This document shows positions 39,710 to 52,616 of a stretch of 64,000 nucleotides of DNA, piece after piece. Below the pieces are notes generated by a model. The model did no database searches and had not been told where the DNA came from. It saw only the letters and a program-made list of their open reading frames with translations. This DNA is from Chrysomallon squamiferum (lineage: Eukaryota > Mollusca > Gastropoda > Neomphalida > Peltospiridae): contig CM022679.1 in assembly GCA_012295275.1 (NCBI GenBank), forward strand, positions 944,775 through 1,008,774, given 5' to 3'. Each line of letters begins with the position of its first letter. Position 1 is the stretch's first letter. The position numbers were made by a program, and so were the translations under genes.

Positions 39710-40136
39710 CTAGAAAATAAATACATAACTAGATGAGAAACCCGCTTTCAACTGGACGTATACTGAAAAGTATGACAATTTGTTTGTGTGAATATAACAC
39801 ACATTGTAAAAAAGCATGGCTATCTTGTACCACATACATGATATCATCGTATCATATGCATGATTATATTGTATCATAATATTGCACATATTGTATCTGA
39901 TGAATGGCTATCTTATCTCACAAACATGATAATATTGTATCACATACATTCTGACATTTTATCATATACAAGTGATAAGGAACGTTCATCATGATGCTCA
40001 TCAGTATCGCCACCAGCTTCAATACTATTAGTATTGAATAATGAATAATTCTGTTTTATTCTTCAATTGATTTGTTCACCTCACAAACGAGCGAGACAGA
40101 GAGGTTGTATATTACTGTTTTTCCCGTTCTACTCAC

Positions 40137-40313
40137 CAAGAGACAACATTTCCACAGTGGCTGAGTTTTTCTGATGTGAGTCTAACAGTACAAGTCTCGC
40201 ACCTTCTGACTGACATCTGTGTTGAGCTGAGAGCCACGTCTGTTTGTCTGACGACAACTTCACACACAGTGGTCCTTTTCTGATCAAACGGTAACCATCT
40301 GAGTTACACCTTT
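40137..40313 (-). CDS. Lectin unit E, exon CTL1
   Basis: 177 bp, phase 1-1, intact: CNSDGYRLIRKGPLC, W-SAQHRC, SEGARLVLLDSHQKN and SATVEML (Ile to Thr). Intron 2 (39710-40136) is the relative of the intron piece found inside the 1,011-bp repeats of unit H. Confidence 0.9.
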
Positions 40314-40382
40314 CTGTAACCAAACATAGAAAACGCTTTGTTTTAGAGATAACACAAAACACTTTATAATACAGATTACATT

Positions 40383-41850
40383 ATTGTTGCCAGTAAAAAT
40401 TAATTTCTATTTAGTGCATTAAGAATCGAAAATCTTTAGAGATGTTTTTCATATCTTGGTTTATCTGCAAGGAGTGCAGTATCATCGGGATAGAGTAACA
40501 ATTAATGTATGCATCAAATAATCATTGAACAATTAGTCTGTGTTTATGCTCTGGCAATCATTGATTTTAAATAATTCGTCTATATCATCGAGATACAATG
40601 ACAATAACCAATGAAATAGATTTTCACCTTGTCTAAAACCAACACAACAGGGGAAATAGTCTGGTAATGAGTTGTGTGCACTGATACTAGATTTAATATT
40701 CTGATATATATTACTTACAAACATTTACATATTATACCATTTTGAGTAAATCAGAATTATAGTATAATCAACGATACTTGTTGTCTTAAAATTAGTTTTA
40801 TTAACATTTTTATCAATGCCAGCTCTTCCGTTTTACAATATACATGTCATTATTGAAAAATTCATTAAGGTTATAGCCATGACTATTTGGCCTAAAATAT
40901 TCTAACTTTTTCTTTCTAGAGAAATTCCTAAATTTAGCAGATTGTTTGGCTCGTTCATAAAATTAAATAATTCATCTGAAACTTCTGTCATGTTATTTGT
41001 TTTAGTTTCACATTTTATATAATCTGGAAGTCTCTGTGTTCTGGTGTTAAAGTCGCCGACGAGAACAATATCTCTTTCAGCAGATATCAGATCCGATTTG
41101 TATTATTTGTATATATTGTGTAACCTGATATTTCTACCTTATCAGTTTAATCAAGTTTGGTTTCTACTAAACACAAAATATCATACTGATAAAAATGTTT
41201 AGTTTTCAAGCGACAGACATTTAATAGTACAATATCTACAGACTCACAAGTGTTGATTCTACTTCGATACTTCAGTCGTTTCATTTTAATTGACACCAGT
41301 TCGATTTTGAAAAAATATTTTCATGTTTCGTTTGTTCTTTAAAAATTTACTTAATGCCAAGGTCGTTGTATCCTTGACGTGTGTTTCTATAAAAATCAGA
41401 TTCTTTCTCACTGATCGTGTCTGAATAACTAACACATTTTCATACAGATCTTCATAAGCTGTCAATATCATTATTATCTCTTCCTTCCTAGCTTCAACCA
41501 CATCCGCCATATTCTTTCTTTCCGAATGTGCTTCTTCGAATGTACCGTTTACAAAATTTAAACATTTTTCTAATTCAGAGATTTTCTTGTGACTTTCATG
41601 CAAGTGAATTTTAGAATCACTGACACTGGTTTCAGTAATTTTTAACGTTTCTCAATACCTTCTATTTGATATTTTATTTAGTTTCTGAAATATCTGTTTG
41701 GTCCATGATGGAATTTGCTGTTGTATCACAGCCTGGACTTGGTAAGATGGATTTTCGCAATCAGGCAAACAACTTAATGCACTGCTAAATAAACTTGCGA
41801 CTGTTTCAGACGCACTAGTCGGAGAAGCTGACGTCATCTTTTCTTTCGTT
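40383..41850 (-). mobile_element. Decayed LINE copy in intron 1 of unit E (3' part lost)
   Basis: Minus-strand pieces in order from the 5' end: ORF1 starting MTSASPTSASETV (41837 down) and a coiled, charged segment ending near VRKNLIF and LSKFLKNKRNMKI (41603-41286), as in LINE ORF1 proteins. The ORF2 endonuclease follows with YDILCLVETKLD (41146-41187) and VGDFNTR (41043-41060, the catalytic Asp/Asn motif). Then comes RT with FPCCVGFRQGENL (near 40630) and YPDDTALLAD (40461-40493). The element stops just after, at a junction with intron sequence. Many frameshifts; not active. Same 5' end and flank as the copy in unit A. Confidence 0.85.
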
Positions 41851-42107
41851 TCTGTTCGTTTCTGGTTCTTTCCTTTCTTCGTCCGCTCCTCCTTCTTATT
41901 TTGGCATAGAACAAGGTTATTTTGTCATATCAGATGTCATGTATCATTAATAATTTGTTTCCACCATATTTATATTAAAATATTCAAAAATAAGATATAT
42001 AATACTCGTGCTAATTTTCTTCAAGCTTGCACCATCTTGTCATGCGCAGTCGACTTGTCATACACGGTATTACAGAATCGTCATTATGTAATGAATGCCA
42101 GATTTAA
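41851..42107 (-). other. Intron 1 of unit E, 5' flank of the LINE
   Basis: Matches 23880-24115 of unit A, including 'cttgcaccatcttgtcatgc', which shows the LINE lies at the same place in both introns. Confidence 0.7.
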
Positions 42108-43460
42108 AAAATACTGTTATTAGAAATACTGTTATTAGAAATACTGTTATTAGAAATACTGTTATTAGAAATACTAAGGACAAAATACTGTTATTAGAAA
42201 TACTGTTATTAGAAATACTAAGGACAAAATACTGTTATTAGAAATACTAAGGACAAAATACTGTTATTAGAAATACTGTGTTATGAAAAATACTGTTATT
42301 AGAAATACTGTTATGAAAAATACTGTTATTAGAAATACTGTTATTAGAAATACTGTTATTAGAAATACTGTTATTAGAAATACTGTTATTAGAAATACTA
42401 AGGACAAAATACTGTTATTAGAAATACTGTTATTAGAAATACTAAGGACAAAATACTGTTATTAGAAATACTGTTATTAGAAATACTGTGTTATGAAAAA
42501 TACTGTTATTAGAAATACTGTTATGAAAAATACTGTTATTAGAAATACTGTTATTAGAAATACTGTTATTAGAAATACTGTTATTAGAAATACTAAGGAC
42601 AAAATACTGTTATTAGAAATACTAAGGACAAAATACTGTTATTAGAAATACTACAATTAGAAATACTGTGTTATGAAAATACTGTTATTAGAAATACTGT
42701 TAGGAAAAATACTGTTAAAATACTGTTATTAGAAATACTGTTATTAGAAATACTGTTATTAGAAATACTAAGGACAAAATACTGTTATTAGAAATACTAA
42801 GGACAAAATACTGTTATTAGAAATACTAAGGACAAAATACTGTTATTAGAAATACTAAGGACAAAATACTGTTATTAGAAATACTAAGGACAAAATACTG
42901 TTATTAGAAATACTGTTATTAGAAATACTGTGTTATGAAAAATACTGTTATTAGAAATACTGTTATTAGAAATACTGTTATTAGAAATACTGTTATTAGA
43001 AATACTGTTATTAGAAATACTGTTATTAGAAATACTAAGGACAAAATACTGTTATTAGAAATACTGTTATTAGAAATACTAAGGACAAAATACTGTTATT
43101 AGAAATACTAAGGACAAAATACTGTTATTAGAAATACTGGACAAAATACTGTTATTAGAAATACTGTTATGAAAAAAGGACTGTTATTAAAATACTGTTA
43201 TTAGAAATATAAGGACAAAATACTGTTATTAGAAATACTAAGGACAAAATACTGTTATTAGAAATACTGTTATTAGAAATACTGTTATTAGAAATACTAA
43301 GGACAAAATACTGTTATTAGAAATACTAAGGACAAAATACTGTTATTAGAAATACTAAGGACAAAATACTGTTATTAGAAATACTAAGGACAAAATACTG
43401 TTATTAGAAATACTAAGGACAAAATACTGTTATTAGAAATACTAAGGACAAAATACTGTT
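42108..43460. repeat. 15/28-bp mixed minisatellite, 1.35 kb, in intron 1 of unit E
   Basis: Built from two interleaved units, 'aaatactgttattag' (15 bp) and 'aaatactaaggac' (13 bp), in irregular order with a rarer 'tgttatgaaa' variant. Unit A has only the seed of this array: one 'aaggacaaaatattgttata' after a poly-T at 24115-24150. The array therefore grew after A and E separated. Confidence 0.95.
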
Positions 43461-43866
43461 ATATAGATTAAACTAACTTCAAAATACAGAAATATATATT
43501 ACAGTAACATCAAACATTGTGTCACATAAATTGTAATATAAAAAGGTCACTACGGTGTGCCATATTAACTGTAGTAACATTAAAATAAATCTTGTTACAG
43601 AGATTATTCTACCTTCAAAATCCTGTTATGTAACTAAGACTAGCATAAAAACAGATAAACGTTAGTCAAGTAACCAGTTATATAACAAAAGCGTAACCAG
43701 ATAAATAATAGTAAGATAATGAGATAAATAGTAATAACGTCACGAGATAAACTAGAGATACAAGGAACGTGACCAGACAAAGTGTAACACGTCAAATACT
43801 GTGTTATGTTCACAGAATAACGAATAATGAAGAATATTACATTAAAAGAGAAACTTAAATTAATAC
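43461..43866 (-). other. Rest of intron 1 of unit E
   Basis: Nearly identical to 24150-24553 of unit A. No exon. Confidence 0.7.
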
Positions 43867-44076
43867 CTGACTGTAGAACGAAATAGATGACACCAGATGA
43901 TATTCCAAGGATGAAATTATCAAGCCATCTGTTTTCCAGGTAACAGTTTCTGCTTTTCCTGGTTGAAGAAACACGTGGAACATGTTGAGTTGCGAGCACA
44001 GGAAATCACACATTCTACATGTGTGTCTGTCGGTACTGGAGCCGTGATGTTTGAAAAAACTATCACACTGTAGATA
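43867..44076 (-). pseudogene. Lectin unit E, PAN/apple-like exon with a 1-nt insertion
   Basis: 210 bp where the intact relatives have 209. An extra base near 43953 breaks the frame after FFNQEK, and the shifted frame meets a stop about ten codons on. The 3' part (NCYLENRWLDNF to LQS) remains readable in another frame, so the insertion is recent. ITAPVPTDTHVECVISC also differs from the other units. Skipping this exon would not repair the frame, because its borders are phase 2 and phase 1. Unit E is therefore likely a pseudogene unless the base is a sequencing error. Confidence 0.8.
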
Positions 44077-46988
44077 CTGGCAATATACTGACTCATACAA
44101 ATCATAGTCAGAAAGAAGTAATAAAGCAGTAGTCAAAAAAATATATAAATTGAAAAAATGAAAAGGCAATAGTAGGATTTAAAAATGAAACAGTAGTAGT
44201 CAGATATGAAACAGGAGTAGTCAGATATGAAAGAGGAGTAGACAGAAATCAAAATGAAACTAACTGATATATAAAAAAAAAATATGGAATTGAAACAGTA
44301 GCAGTAAAATATTGAAATAAAACAGTACTAATCACATGACAAAATAAAAAGTCTGTAGTCATATATCAAAATGAAACAGTAATAGTCAGATATCAGACTT
44401 AAACAATAATAGTCAGATATCCAAATGAAACAATAATAGATATAAAATTGAAAGAATAGTAGACAATATCAAAATGAAACAGTAGTAGACAGATATATCA
44501 AATAGAAATTGCAATAGTCAGATATCAGACTGAAGCAGTAGTAGACAGATGTAACACTGCAACTGTTGAGTTGACTCTATCATAGGAAATATAACTAGCT
44601 ATTGATCTCATCATTGATTTCATTCTGTTGTTAGATGTCACGTTTGTAAGTATTCTCGTTTATTTGATTTTCTAGGAGAATAAGTTAGTGTGTTATTTAA
44701 ACAAAGCTATAAAATAAATAACTGATTAATTAACTTATTTCTCTCTATAATTTGTTTGCACTCCATCGGCTACACATACAGAAGTGACAGAGAAGACAAT
44801 TAGAACTGATTAACAAAAGAAACCAGCAAGATTTCTTTGACACTTAATGAACGTACTCAAACAGTTTCAAGAAGAATAAGAAGAGGAAGAAGAGGATGAC
44901 GAAAAGCAAGAAAAAAGAAGAACGAAACCATTACTAATGTTTGACTTTATTAATATACGTGCATTGATGAAGAACGAACTCCTTCGTTACACAGTTTCAA
45001 TTAACACATCTTTCTTGTTAACACTGATTATAAATTAATCACTGTACTGAATTTCCTTCAAGTAAATGTAATGGAATTATAAAGAAACTTTCAATCTGAA
45101 AGAAGATTTTGAAAGAGAGTTTATGGATGACTGGTTTGACTATTTTATTAAACGTACTGGATTGTTTAATGTTAGATGTCCAAGTGAATCAAGGCGAGGG
45201 TTTCAACAAGTTGCTACAAATATTGTAGTAGAATTAGAAAAGACTGGACAACAATTGTAACGGAGAGTCCGGGAAATGTAAAGGACATTTTAAACTGTAC
45301 ACAATAAACTAAAAAGTTTAAAAAACATAATTTCGTTCAGTGTTTCAGAGTAATTAATTGTTTTAGTGAAAGAGCAATAGTAATAATAATAATAATAATA
45401 AAAATAATAAAAATAATAATAATAAATTTTAATAATAATTAAAAAGAAAACAAGAAAAAAGTAGAAAATGCCCAAATACAACAATAATAAAACAATAACA
45501 AGCAATAAATATATATATATATATAAAATAAAAGAAACAACTCCAACAAAAAAAAAAAAAAAAAAAAAAAAAAAATAAAATAAAATAAAATAAAATAAAA
45601 ATCCGCAGATTTGCTTCAGTTGAAATGTTCAGTATATTTCTATATTCGATTATAATCGTTTCATTTGATATGACGTTTTTATCGACCCACTAGGCGCGTA
45701 AAGCATGTCACGCTGTATGAATATCATTAACAGATAATCAATTAATAGAATTTCTTTTATATTATATTTGGTTATTTCGCATACGGAATAGATGTACCTG
45801 TAACGTTCTTTTCACTAATCTAATTACAATTGTTTGAGGTGGTTACACATAAATACGTGTAATATACAAACATATTTTAAACGATAAATCAACAAAATAT
45901 ACTTTTATATTACCGAGTTCTATAAAGGATTGGGATCCACTGAAATAAGCGGACATACACCCCACTGCTTTACAGAACAAACAACCGGGACTTATGTTTG
46001 ACAGATAGAAAACAGGAATATGCTGTCATGAAATGTTACTGTATTATTATATTGCTTCGTGTTCAACGTTACAGTCAAGAAAAATAGTTTCATGTTGAAT
46101 GTTACAGTATTGTTATGTAGCTTTATGTTAATTGTAACGTAAATAAACAAATAAAGGTTGTCCTTCCTATTTCGAACACACACACAAACACACACATGTA
46201 CATACACACATAATGCAAATATTCATTCTGGAAAACTGTAAACCGCCGTCCTGCTCTGTTACTGGTTTTCACTGAAAATCAAGTTTAAAGTAATAATATA
46301 ATTTTATTACTTTTATTCATTATTTTTACAAATTAAGACTAAAATATTATTTCTGTAATGCCTTAATGAATACTGTGTTTTTCCGTATGTTTTTAAAAAA
46401 AATTTTTTTATGTAAGATGTTTGTTTTCATACTTAAGGAATTTTTAACTGCAAATGACAATGTAATATAATTATATTTATTATGTTCATTATTCTTTATT
46501 TATTATTATTTTTGGGTTCAAGGTTTACCGATAGTTAGAGTCTATCGTGCGTTTTTAAAGTTAGTTTTGTGGTGTTTGTCGTCATTTTGAAGCATTTGTA
46601 ACATATTATGTATACAAATTTAGATTTGTAACTTGGAGATCAATTTTGTTATTTATATAGTAGCCAGCAGGATAACCGAAGTAACCACATAAATCAGTAA
46701 CCTTCTGTGTGACTGTTTACAAGCTGGTGGATTTAAATAATCCACGTCATACAACCATAACAATTTCAGAGATGTTTGTTCTGAAAAAACAATAATAGTT
46801 TTAAAATTAATAATAATAGAAAAGAAAAATATTTAACAAGTCATTGTTTATCGTATATCAAGTTAATACAACACAATTTAGGCAAAACAAACAAATCCAG
46901 AAATTGAGAAATTGCCAGTCTCTTTCTAATTTGTGTTATAATTACAAAGAATTATGTTCTCTGGTATATTTTTCTCATTGTGTGTTAT
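44077..46988. other. 5' region of unit E and spacer to unit F
   Basis: 26-bp repeats (44160-44540). A segment at 44560-45270 is nearly identical to 25190-25710 of unit A apart from ~175 extra bases. It also holds AAT-rich 45380-45430, poly-A (45550-45577), and 'ttacaggtacatc' near 45792, where the MAN-type start of other units has lost its ATG. Two to three 33-bp repeats lie at 46030-46135, then the 3' flank of unit F. Confidence 0.65.
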
Positions 46989-47221
46989 TTAGATAACTTT
47001 TTCACAAATATATCGTGCAATTTTGTCACATGTGACATCAATCCAGCCGAACTCATACAACCCGAAGTCTAAATCCATGCAGAATTCTCCATCATTGTTG
47101 AAATTATCCGGTTCCCCTGATCCCCAAGTGGTGTAGCTCAACCGTGAGCCGTTCAGCCACGCCCAGTTACCGTTGTGACTCGGGTCGTGAACTCCCACGT
47201 GAAACAAGGTACGTTGATGAT
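46989..47221 (-). CDS. Lectin unit F, terminal exon CTL2 (EPD type)
   Basis: 233 bp, intact. GSGEPDNFNNDGEFCMDLDF (EPD), GLYEFGWIDVTCDKIARYIC. FHVGVHDPSHNGNWAWLNGS differs from other units at several surface positions. Stop TAA at 46989-46991. Confidence 0.9.
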
Positions 47222-47494
47222 CTAGAAAATAAATACATAACTAGATGAGAAACCCGCTGTCAACTGGACATATACTGAAAACTGAATCGTATTCTTGGTG
47301 ACACTGTATTACAATTTTTGGTGAATATGATACAAATTGTACCAAATGCATGGCTACCTTGTATCACACTGCTAACACCGATACTGTCAGTATTGAAGAA
47401 TGAATAATTCGTTTATATTCTTCAATTAATTTGTTCACTTCACAAACGAGAGAGACAGAGACGTTGTATATTACTGTTTTTTCTTTCTACTCAC

Positions 47495-47671
47495 CAAGAG
47501 ACAACATTTCCACAATGGCTGAGTTTTTCTGATGTGAGTCTAACTGTACAAGTCTCGCACCTTCTGACTGACATCTGTGTTGAGCTGAGAGCCACGTCTG
47601 TTCGTCTGATGACAACTTCACACACAGTGGACCTTTTCTGATCAAACGATAACCATCTGAGTTACACATTT
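47495..47671 (-). CDS. Lectin unit F, exon CTL1
   Basis: 177 bp, phase 1-1. It starts MCNSDGYRLI (Met where others have Arg), then SSDEQTWLSAQHRC. It lies 273 bp from CTL2; the frame is intact. Confidence 0.92.
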
Positions 47672-48387
47672 CTGTAACCAAACACACAAAACATTTTGTT
47701 ATACCGATTATACAAAACATTTGGTTACAGAGATTAATAAAAATACCCATAGTCACAAACACGGAACACACGTTTTTCAAGATATTATTCATATACATTA
47801 AGACACAGAAACACAGACACAGATAAACAGAAACATACAGACACATTCAGTCACATTCGCATAGGTATATCTGTAAGAATGAGCGTATAGAAACAACATG
47901 GGAGACTGTTAATCCTGTAAATAATGCGAGATTTGGAAAATATAATGTTATGCAAGATACTGTTTTTAGAACTACTTAGAACAAAATAGTGTTATGTAGA
48001 TGTACTAGTATGAAAATACTGTTTTATACAGATCATAATAACATCAAGATACTTATATAAATTATGCTAAGATCAAATACTCTTTTATATAGATTATACT
48101 GACATTAAAATATATGTAATGTAGATTATACTAACCTAAAAAACACTATATATATATCATGCTAACATCAAATACAGTGATATGTAGATTATACTAAAAT
48201 GCTGTGTTATTTAGTTTATCTGATCAAGTAATCAAAGGTGACACCCAAACAAACAGTTGTAGCGTATTCCAATATGATGAATAATAGTAACGTTACCAAT
48301 AAACACGTAACCAGATAAATACTAACAATATAACCAGACATACGCTAGTGAAGCAATAAGTTAAAATAAGAATATATACATATATAC

Positions 48388-48584
48388 CAATGTAGGTGAT
48401 ACCAGGTGATATCACAACATTGAAAGTATCAAGCCATCTGTTTTCCAGGTAACAGTTTCTCTTTTCCTGGTTGAAGAAACACGTGGAACATGTTGAGTTG
48501 CGACCACAGGGAATCACACATGCTATAAGTGTGTCTGTCGGTACTGGAACCATGGTGTTTGTAAAAACTAGCACGCTGTAGATA
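48388..48584 (-). CDS. Lectin unit F, PAN/apple-like exon with shorter 3' end
   Basis: 197 bp. The usual donor region (FVLQS) is replaced: the exon ends ISPGITYIG at CACCTACATTG before GTATATATG, still phase 1. PTDTLIACVIPCGRNSTC (Ser to Pro beside a core Cys), STCFFNQEKRNCYLENRW. Unit H ends its PAN exon in the same way. Gene F uses this exon, 47495-47671 and 47,221-46,989. No MAN-type start found 5' of it. Confidence 0.72.
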
Positions 48585-49959
48585 CTGGCAATATACTGAC
48601 TCATGGAAATCATTGTCCGACTTAAATAATAAAGGAATAGTTTGAAAAATGAAAAAATGATGTAAATATATTTTCAGATATCCAAATGAAACTCTACTAG
48701 TCAGATATCAAACTGAATCAGCAGTAGTCGGAGATTTATATGAAACATCAGCAGTTAGATATATAAATGAAATATCAAAATCAAACAATAATAGTTACAT
48801 ACCAGAAAGAACCAGTACTAGTCAGATATCAAAATAAAACAGTGATAGTCAGATATCAAAATAAAACTGTATAAGTCAAACTAAACAGTAGAAGACAGTT
48901 ATCAGAATAAAACAGTAGTAATCAGATACACAAACGAGACAGTAATAGTCCGGTACCAAAATGAAATAGTAGTAGTCACAAATCAAAATGTGACAACAAT
49001 AACACACTTCAGCTTTTCAACTGATTCTTTGACAGCAACTATTGCAAAATATTGATCTTATCATTGTTTTCACCTATTGTTAATTCCCATGTTTGTCTGC
49101 AAACTGGTTTATTTGATCGCTTAGGAGAGCATGATTGTGTATTATTTTCAAGAAAGCTGTCATATAAATATCTGATTAATTAATTATTATTATTATTTTG
49201 TAACACGTCATCGATCACACGTACAAACCTGACAGAGCGTCATTTAAATGTGAAAGACAAAAGACATTCTACGATGTTTGTTTAACAATTAATGATCGTA
49301 TTTTAATAACATGAAAGAAAAAAAAAATAACAAAAGAAGTCGCAAAACAACACGAAGAATCCAAGTAAATAATATATGACTTGATTAATATGTGTGAATA
49401 CACAGAAAATAATAAAGAACAGATTGCAGCTCAACAAAAAGTTTATATCATTATTTTTATTATTTTTCATAATAGTAATCAATTTCTATTTGGTTTTATT
49501 AACCATTGAGTAATTTCGTTGAAGTCAATAACTAAAATTACAAACTTAAACAAACTTTCATTATGAAAGAAGATTTTGAAAGAAATGTGATTGACTGATT
49601 TGAATAAGAAAGAGCAGATCGAGAAGATGCTAAGAAAGTAGAATTAGAAAATACTGTAGAAAGACTGTGATGAGATATATAGAAAAAACTGTCCTATATT
49701 GGAAGATGATGCATTGAAAATCTTTTCTTGTAAAAGAGAAAAAACATGCTCTGTCTATAAAGATTAAAATGGTAGAACAACAATTGTAATGGAGTGCTGG
49801 AGAAAGCTGAAAGTGGGTTTTAAAATTCACAAAATCAATTTATATGATTTTCTGTTTCTTTCAGTGCAATTGATTGTTTTAGACACACAGAAATCAAGAA
49901 AGGAAAGAAAAGAAAAAGAGCAACAACAACAGAAACTAATAACAGTTACAATAAATAGA

Positions 49960-49990
<31 letters not shown>

Positions 49991-50354
49991 ATGAATGAAT
50001 AAATCAGTGTATAAATAAATAAATAAATGTTAAATGTTACTTTTCTCTAATCTTCTGCTTCGTATTTACTTTACGTTGGTTTATTTTACAAAGATATACG
50101 TAGCTATTTATTTGGTCGTTTGTTTATTTATTTTCTATTTCTAATAATAGTAATAATATTAATAATAATAATAATAATTATAAAATAAAATGAAATGAAC
50201 AAAACACAAATTAAAACAGTTCATTGTATATCAAGTTAATGCAGAAGAATCTAGACACAATTAGCTGAAAACCAGAAATTGAGAAATTGCAAATCTCTTT
50301 CTAATTTGTGTAATAATTACGAAGGATTCTGTTCTGTGGTATATTTTTCTCAGT
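48585..50354. other. 5' region of unit F and spacer to unit G
   Basis: 26-bp repeats (48670-49010), the conserved block (49700-49900), (AAAT)n at 49958-50000, AAT at 50140-50175. No exon. The part from 50190 on is the 3' flank of unit G and is nearly identical to 63418-63582. Confidence 0.65.
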
Positions 50355-50587
50355 TTACATAAGTTTTTCACAGATGTAACGTGAACTGTAGAGGCAGTTA
50401 ATGTCAATACATCCGTGTTTATATTTGCCAAAGTCTAAATCCACGCAGAATTCACCAGCGTTGTTGGAGCTGTTCGGTTCTCCTGGTGCCCAGCTGGTGT
50501 AGCTCAACCGTGAGCCGTCCAGCCACACCCAGGTACCGTTGTGGGTCGGGTCGTGAGCTCCCACGTGAAACAAGGTACGTTGATGAT
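50355..50587 (-). CDS. Lectin unit G, terminal exon CTL2 (EPN type)
   Basis: 233 bp. Same type as unit A: GEPNSSNNAGEFC (EPN), KHGCIDINCLYSSRYICE, but ending KLM before TAA (50355-50357). Together with its intron 2 start and 3' flank it is nearly identical to the exon at 63583-63815. Confidence 0.9.
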
Positions 50588-51083
50588 CTAGAAAATAAAT
50601 ACATAACTAGATGAGAAACCCGCTCTCAGTTTCATATATTCCAGACAGGATGGTTACATTGTATCATGTGCATGGTTACACTGATGATAAACGTGGTTTC
50701 ATTAATCATATACATGGTGACTGTATATTATTTAAATGATTACATTCTGTGATATACATAGTCACATTTCGTTATATGCATTGTAGGATTTAGTCATATA
50801 CATGGTCACCTTGTGTCATACATAGGGTTATGTTTTTCACAAACACGATTTACATTCCACCATATACTTGAGAAAAATGTGTTATGTATGGTTATTTGTA
50901 TATAATTTTTTTCTTCTTTTTTTTCTGAAAATACTATGAATCTGATATTTTCATCATAATTAGTAATTTCTGTTAATATTACTACAAAAATCAGTAATAT
51001 GCATTAATGTTATTCTTCGATTAATAATTAGATTAATGGAAGAAAATAGTTTGAAATAACTTATTAATATCCGTTTAATCAAG

Positions 51084-51088
<5 letters not shown>

Positions 51089-51159
<71 letters not shown>
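51089..51159. repeat. (GA)n microsatellite in intron 2 of unit G
   Basis: About 70 bases of perfect GA, close to the CTL1 donor of unit G. Units A, B, E and F have short GAGAGA seeds at the same place. Confidence 0.95.
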
Positions 51160-51160
<1 letters not shown>

Positions 51161-51191
51161 TGTGTAATTTCGTTTTTTCCGTTTTACTCAC

Positions 51192-51368
51192 CAAGAGACA
51201 ACATTTCCACAATGGCTGAGTTTTTCTGATGTGAGTCTAACAGTACAAGTCTCGCACCTTCTGACTGACATCTGTGTTGAGCTGAGAGCCACGTCTGTTT
51301 GTCTGACGACAACTTCACACACAGTGGACCTTTTCTGATCAAACGATAACCATCTGAGTTACACCTTT
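51192..51368 (-). CDS. Lectin unit G, exon CTL1
   Basis: 177 bp, phase 1-1. CNSDGYRLIRKGPLC, SSDKQTWLSAQHRC, SEGARLVLLDSHQKN; intact. It is 604 bp from CTL2. Confidence 0.92.
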
Positions 51369-52407
51369 CTGTAACCAAACACACAAAACTAACATGAAAC
51401 CATTTTTATATAGATTAACCTAACATCAAAGTATTGTTATATACTCTATACTAACAACAGTAAGCGGCTATATGGATTACATTTACACCAAGACGTTGTT
51501 ATATGTACTAAACTGTCATCAAAATACTGTATTTTGCAATATCAGAATGCATTATTTTGGAGGTATACCATCGATTCTAAAATATTCCTAGGATATTACG
51601 TTCAAACCATCTGAATACTCGTGGCACTAAAGCTATTTGATGTGAGATTTTGTCTAAAATCAAGTTTCTCGGTGGCCATTTTGAAAAATTGGCTGTCTCA
51701 GGTAATCAGTTTTAATATTTTGTTTTACAAATAACATATCTCATGTTATACCTGGGAGATTCCTGAACAAAATTATATCATTCGTGGAAGAATTTCATTA
51801 TTCAGAGTTTCTTACGATGACTATTTTGCAAAAGATGAATTTTGTGTACCTCCATCCCTTTAGTGATACCAGTTTGACAGAACCACCAGTCCTAAAACAT
51901 TGCTGGGACGATGCCCAATTAAAAACCTATCATCAAATCTTCTGAATACTAGTCGTCTGTGAAAATCAGCTTCTTGACTATAGGAAAGTCCCGGTGTTAA
52001 ATCGTTGACCAGAACAGCACTGAGATTATACTAACAGGTCATACTTTTCAGGTCGTGCTGATACTGTGTCTGCATACAGCACGTAACTGTAGTCTGCTAT
52101 CATATCTCATGGGTATAAAGTCAGACAAAAATTCTGAAGGCATGTTTTGGTTTCTTGATTCCACTTTTCTGTTTAATTATAGGATCTGGGATAAATCGTT
52201 TAGGGGACACATGTCCTCAGGCGGCTAGCTGGCGGCCATTTTGAATTTATACAAATTAATGTACTACCAGATTTTCTCCGAATTTCTTATGTATATTCAC
52301 AGTGACTCCCCTAATAAACAAAAGTAAGGTAATCAAAAGTATGCGTTTTGTAGACAAATGACAAATAATCAAGAATATTACATTAAAAGAGAAACTTAAA
52401 CTAATAC
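51369..52407 (-). other. Intron 1 of unit G with a unit-specific segment (51530-52255)
   Basis: The middle ~700 bases have no counterpart in intron 1 of other units. They contain two related stretches with 'ggtggccattttgaaaaatt' and 'ggcggccattttgaattt', and two with 'atcttctgaatactagt' or similar. No protein-like frame. Possibly a non-autonomous mobile element, type unknown. Confidence 0.5.
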
Positions 52408-52616
52408 CTGACTGCAGAACGAAGTAGATGACACCAGGTGATATTCCAACAATGAAATTATCAAGCCATCTGTTTTCCAGATAACAGTATCTCTTTTTCT
52501 GGTTGAAGAAACATGTGGAACATGTTGAGTTGCGACCACAGGAAATCACACATGCTATACGTGTGTCTGTCGGTACTGGAACCGTGGTGTTTGTAAAAAC
52601 TAGCACGCTGTAGATA
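52408..52616 (-). CDS. Lectin unit G, PAN/apple-like exon
   Basis: 209 bp, open, normal borders (CTGCAGTCAG before GTATTAGT). PTDTRIACVISCGRNSTC, STCFFNQKKRYCYLENRW: KKRYC replaces the usual EKRNC, a change shared with unit H. Gene G consists of this exon, 51192-51368 and 50355-50587. No MAN-type start was found 5' of it. Confidence 0.76.
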
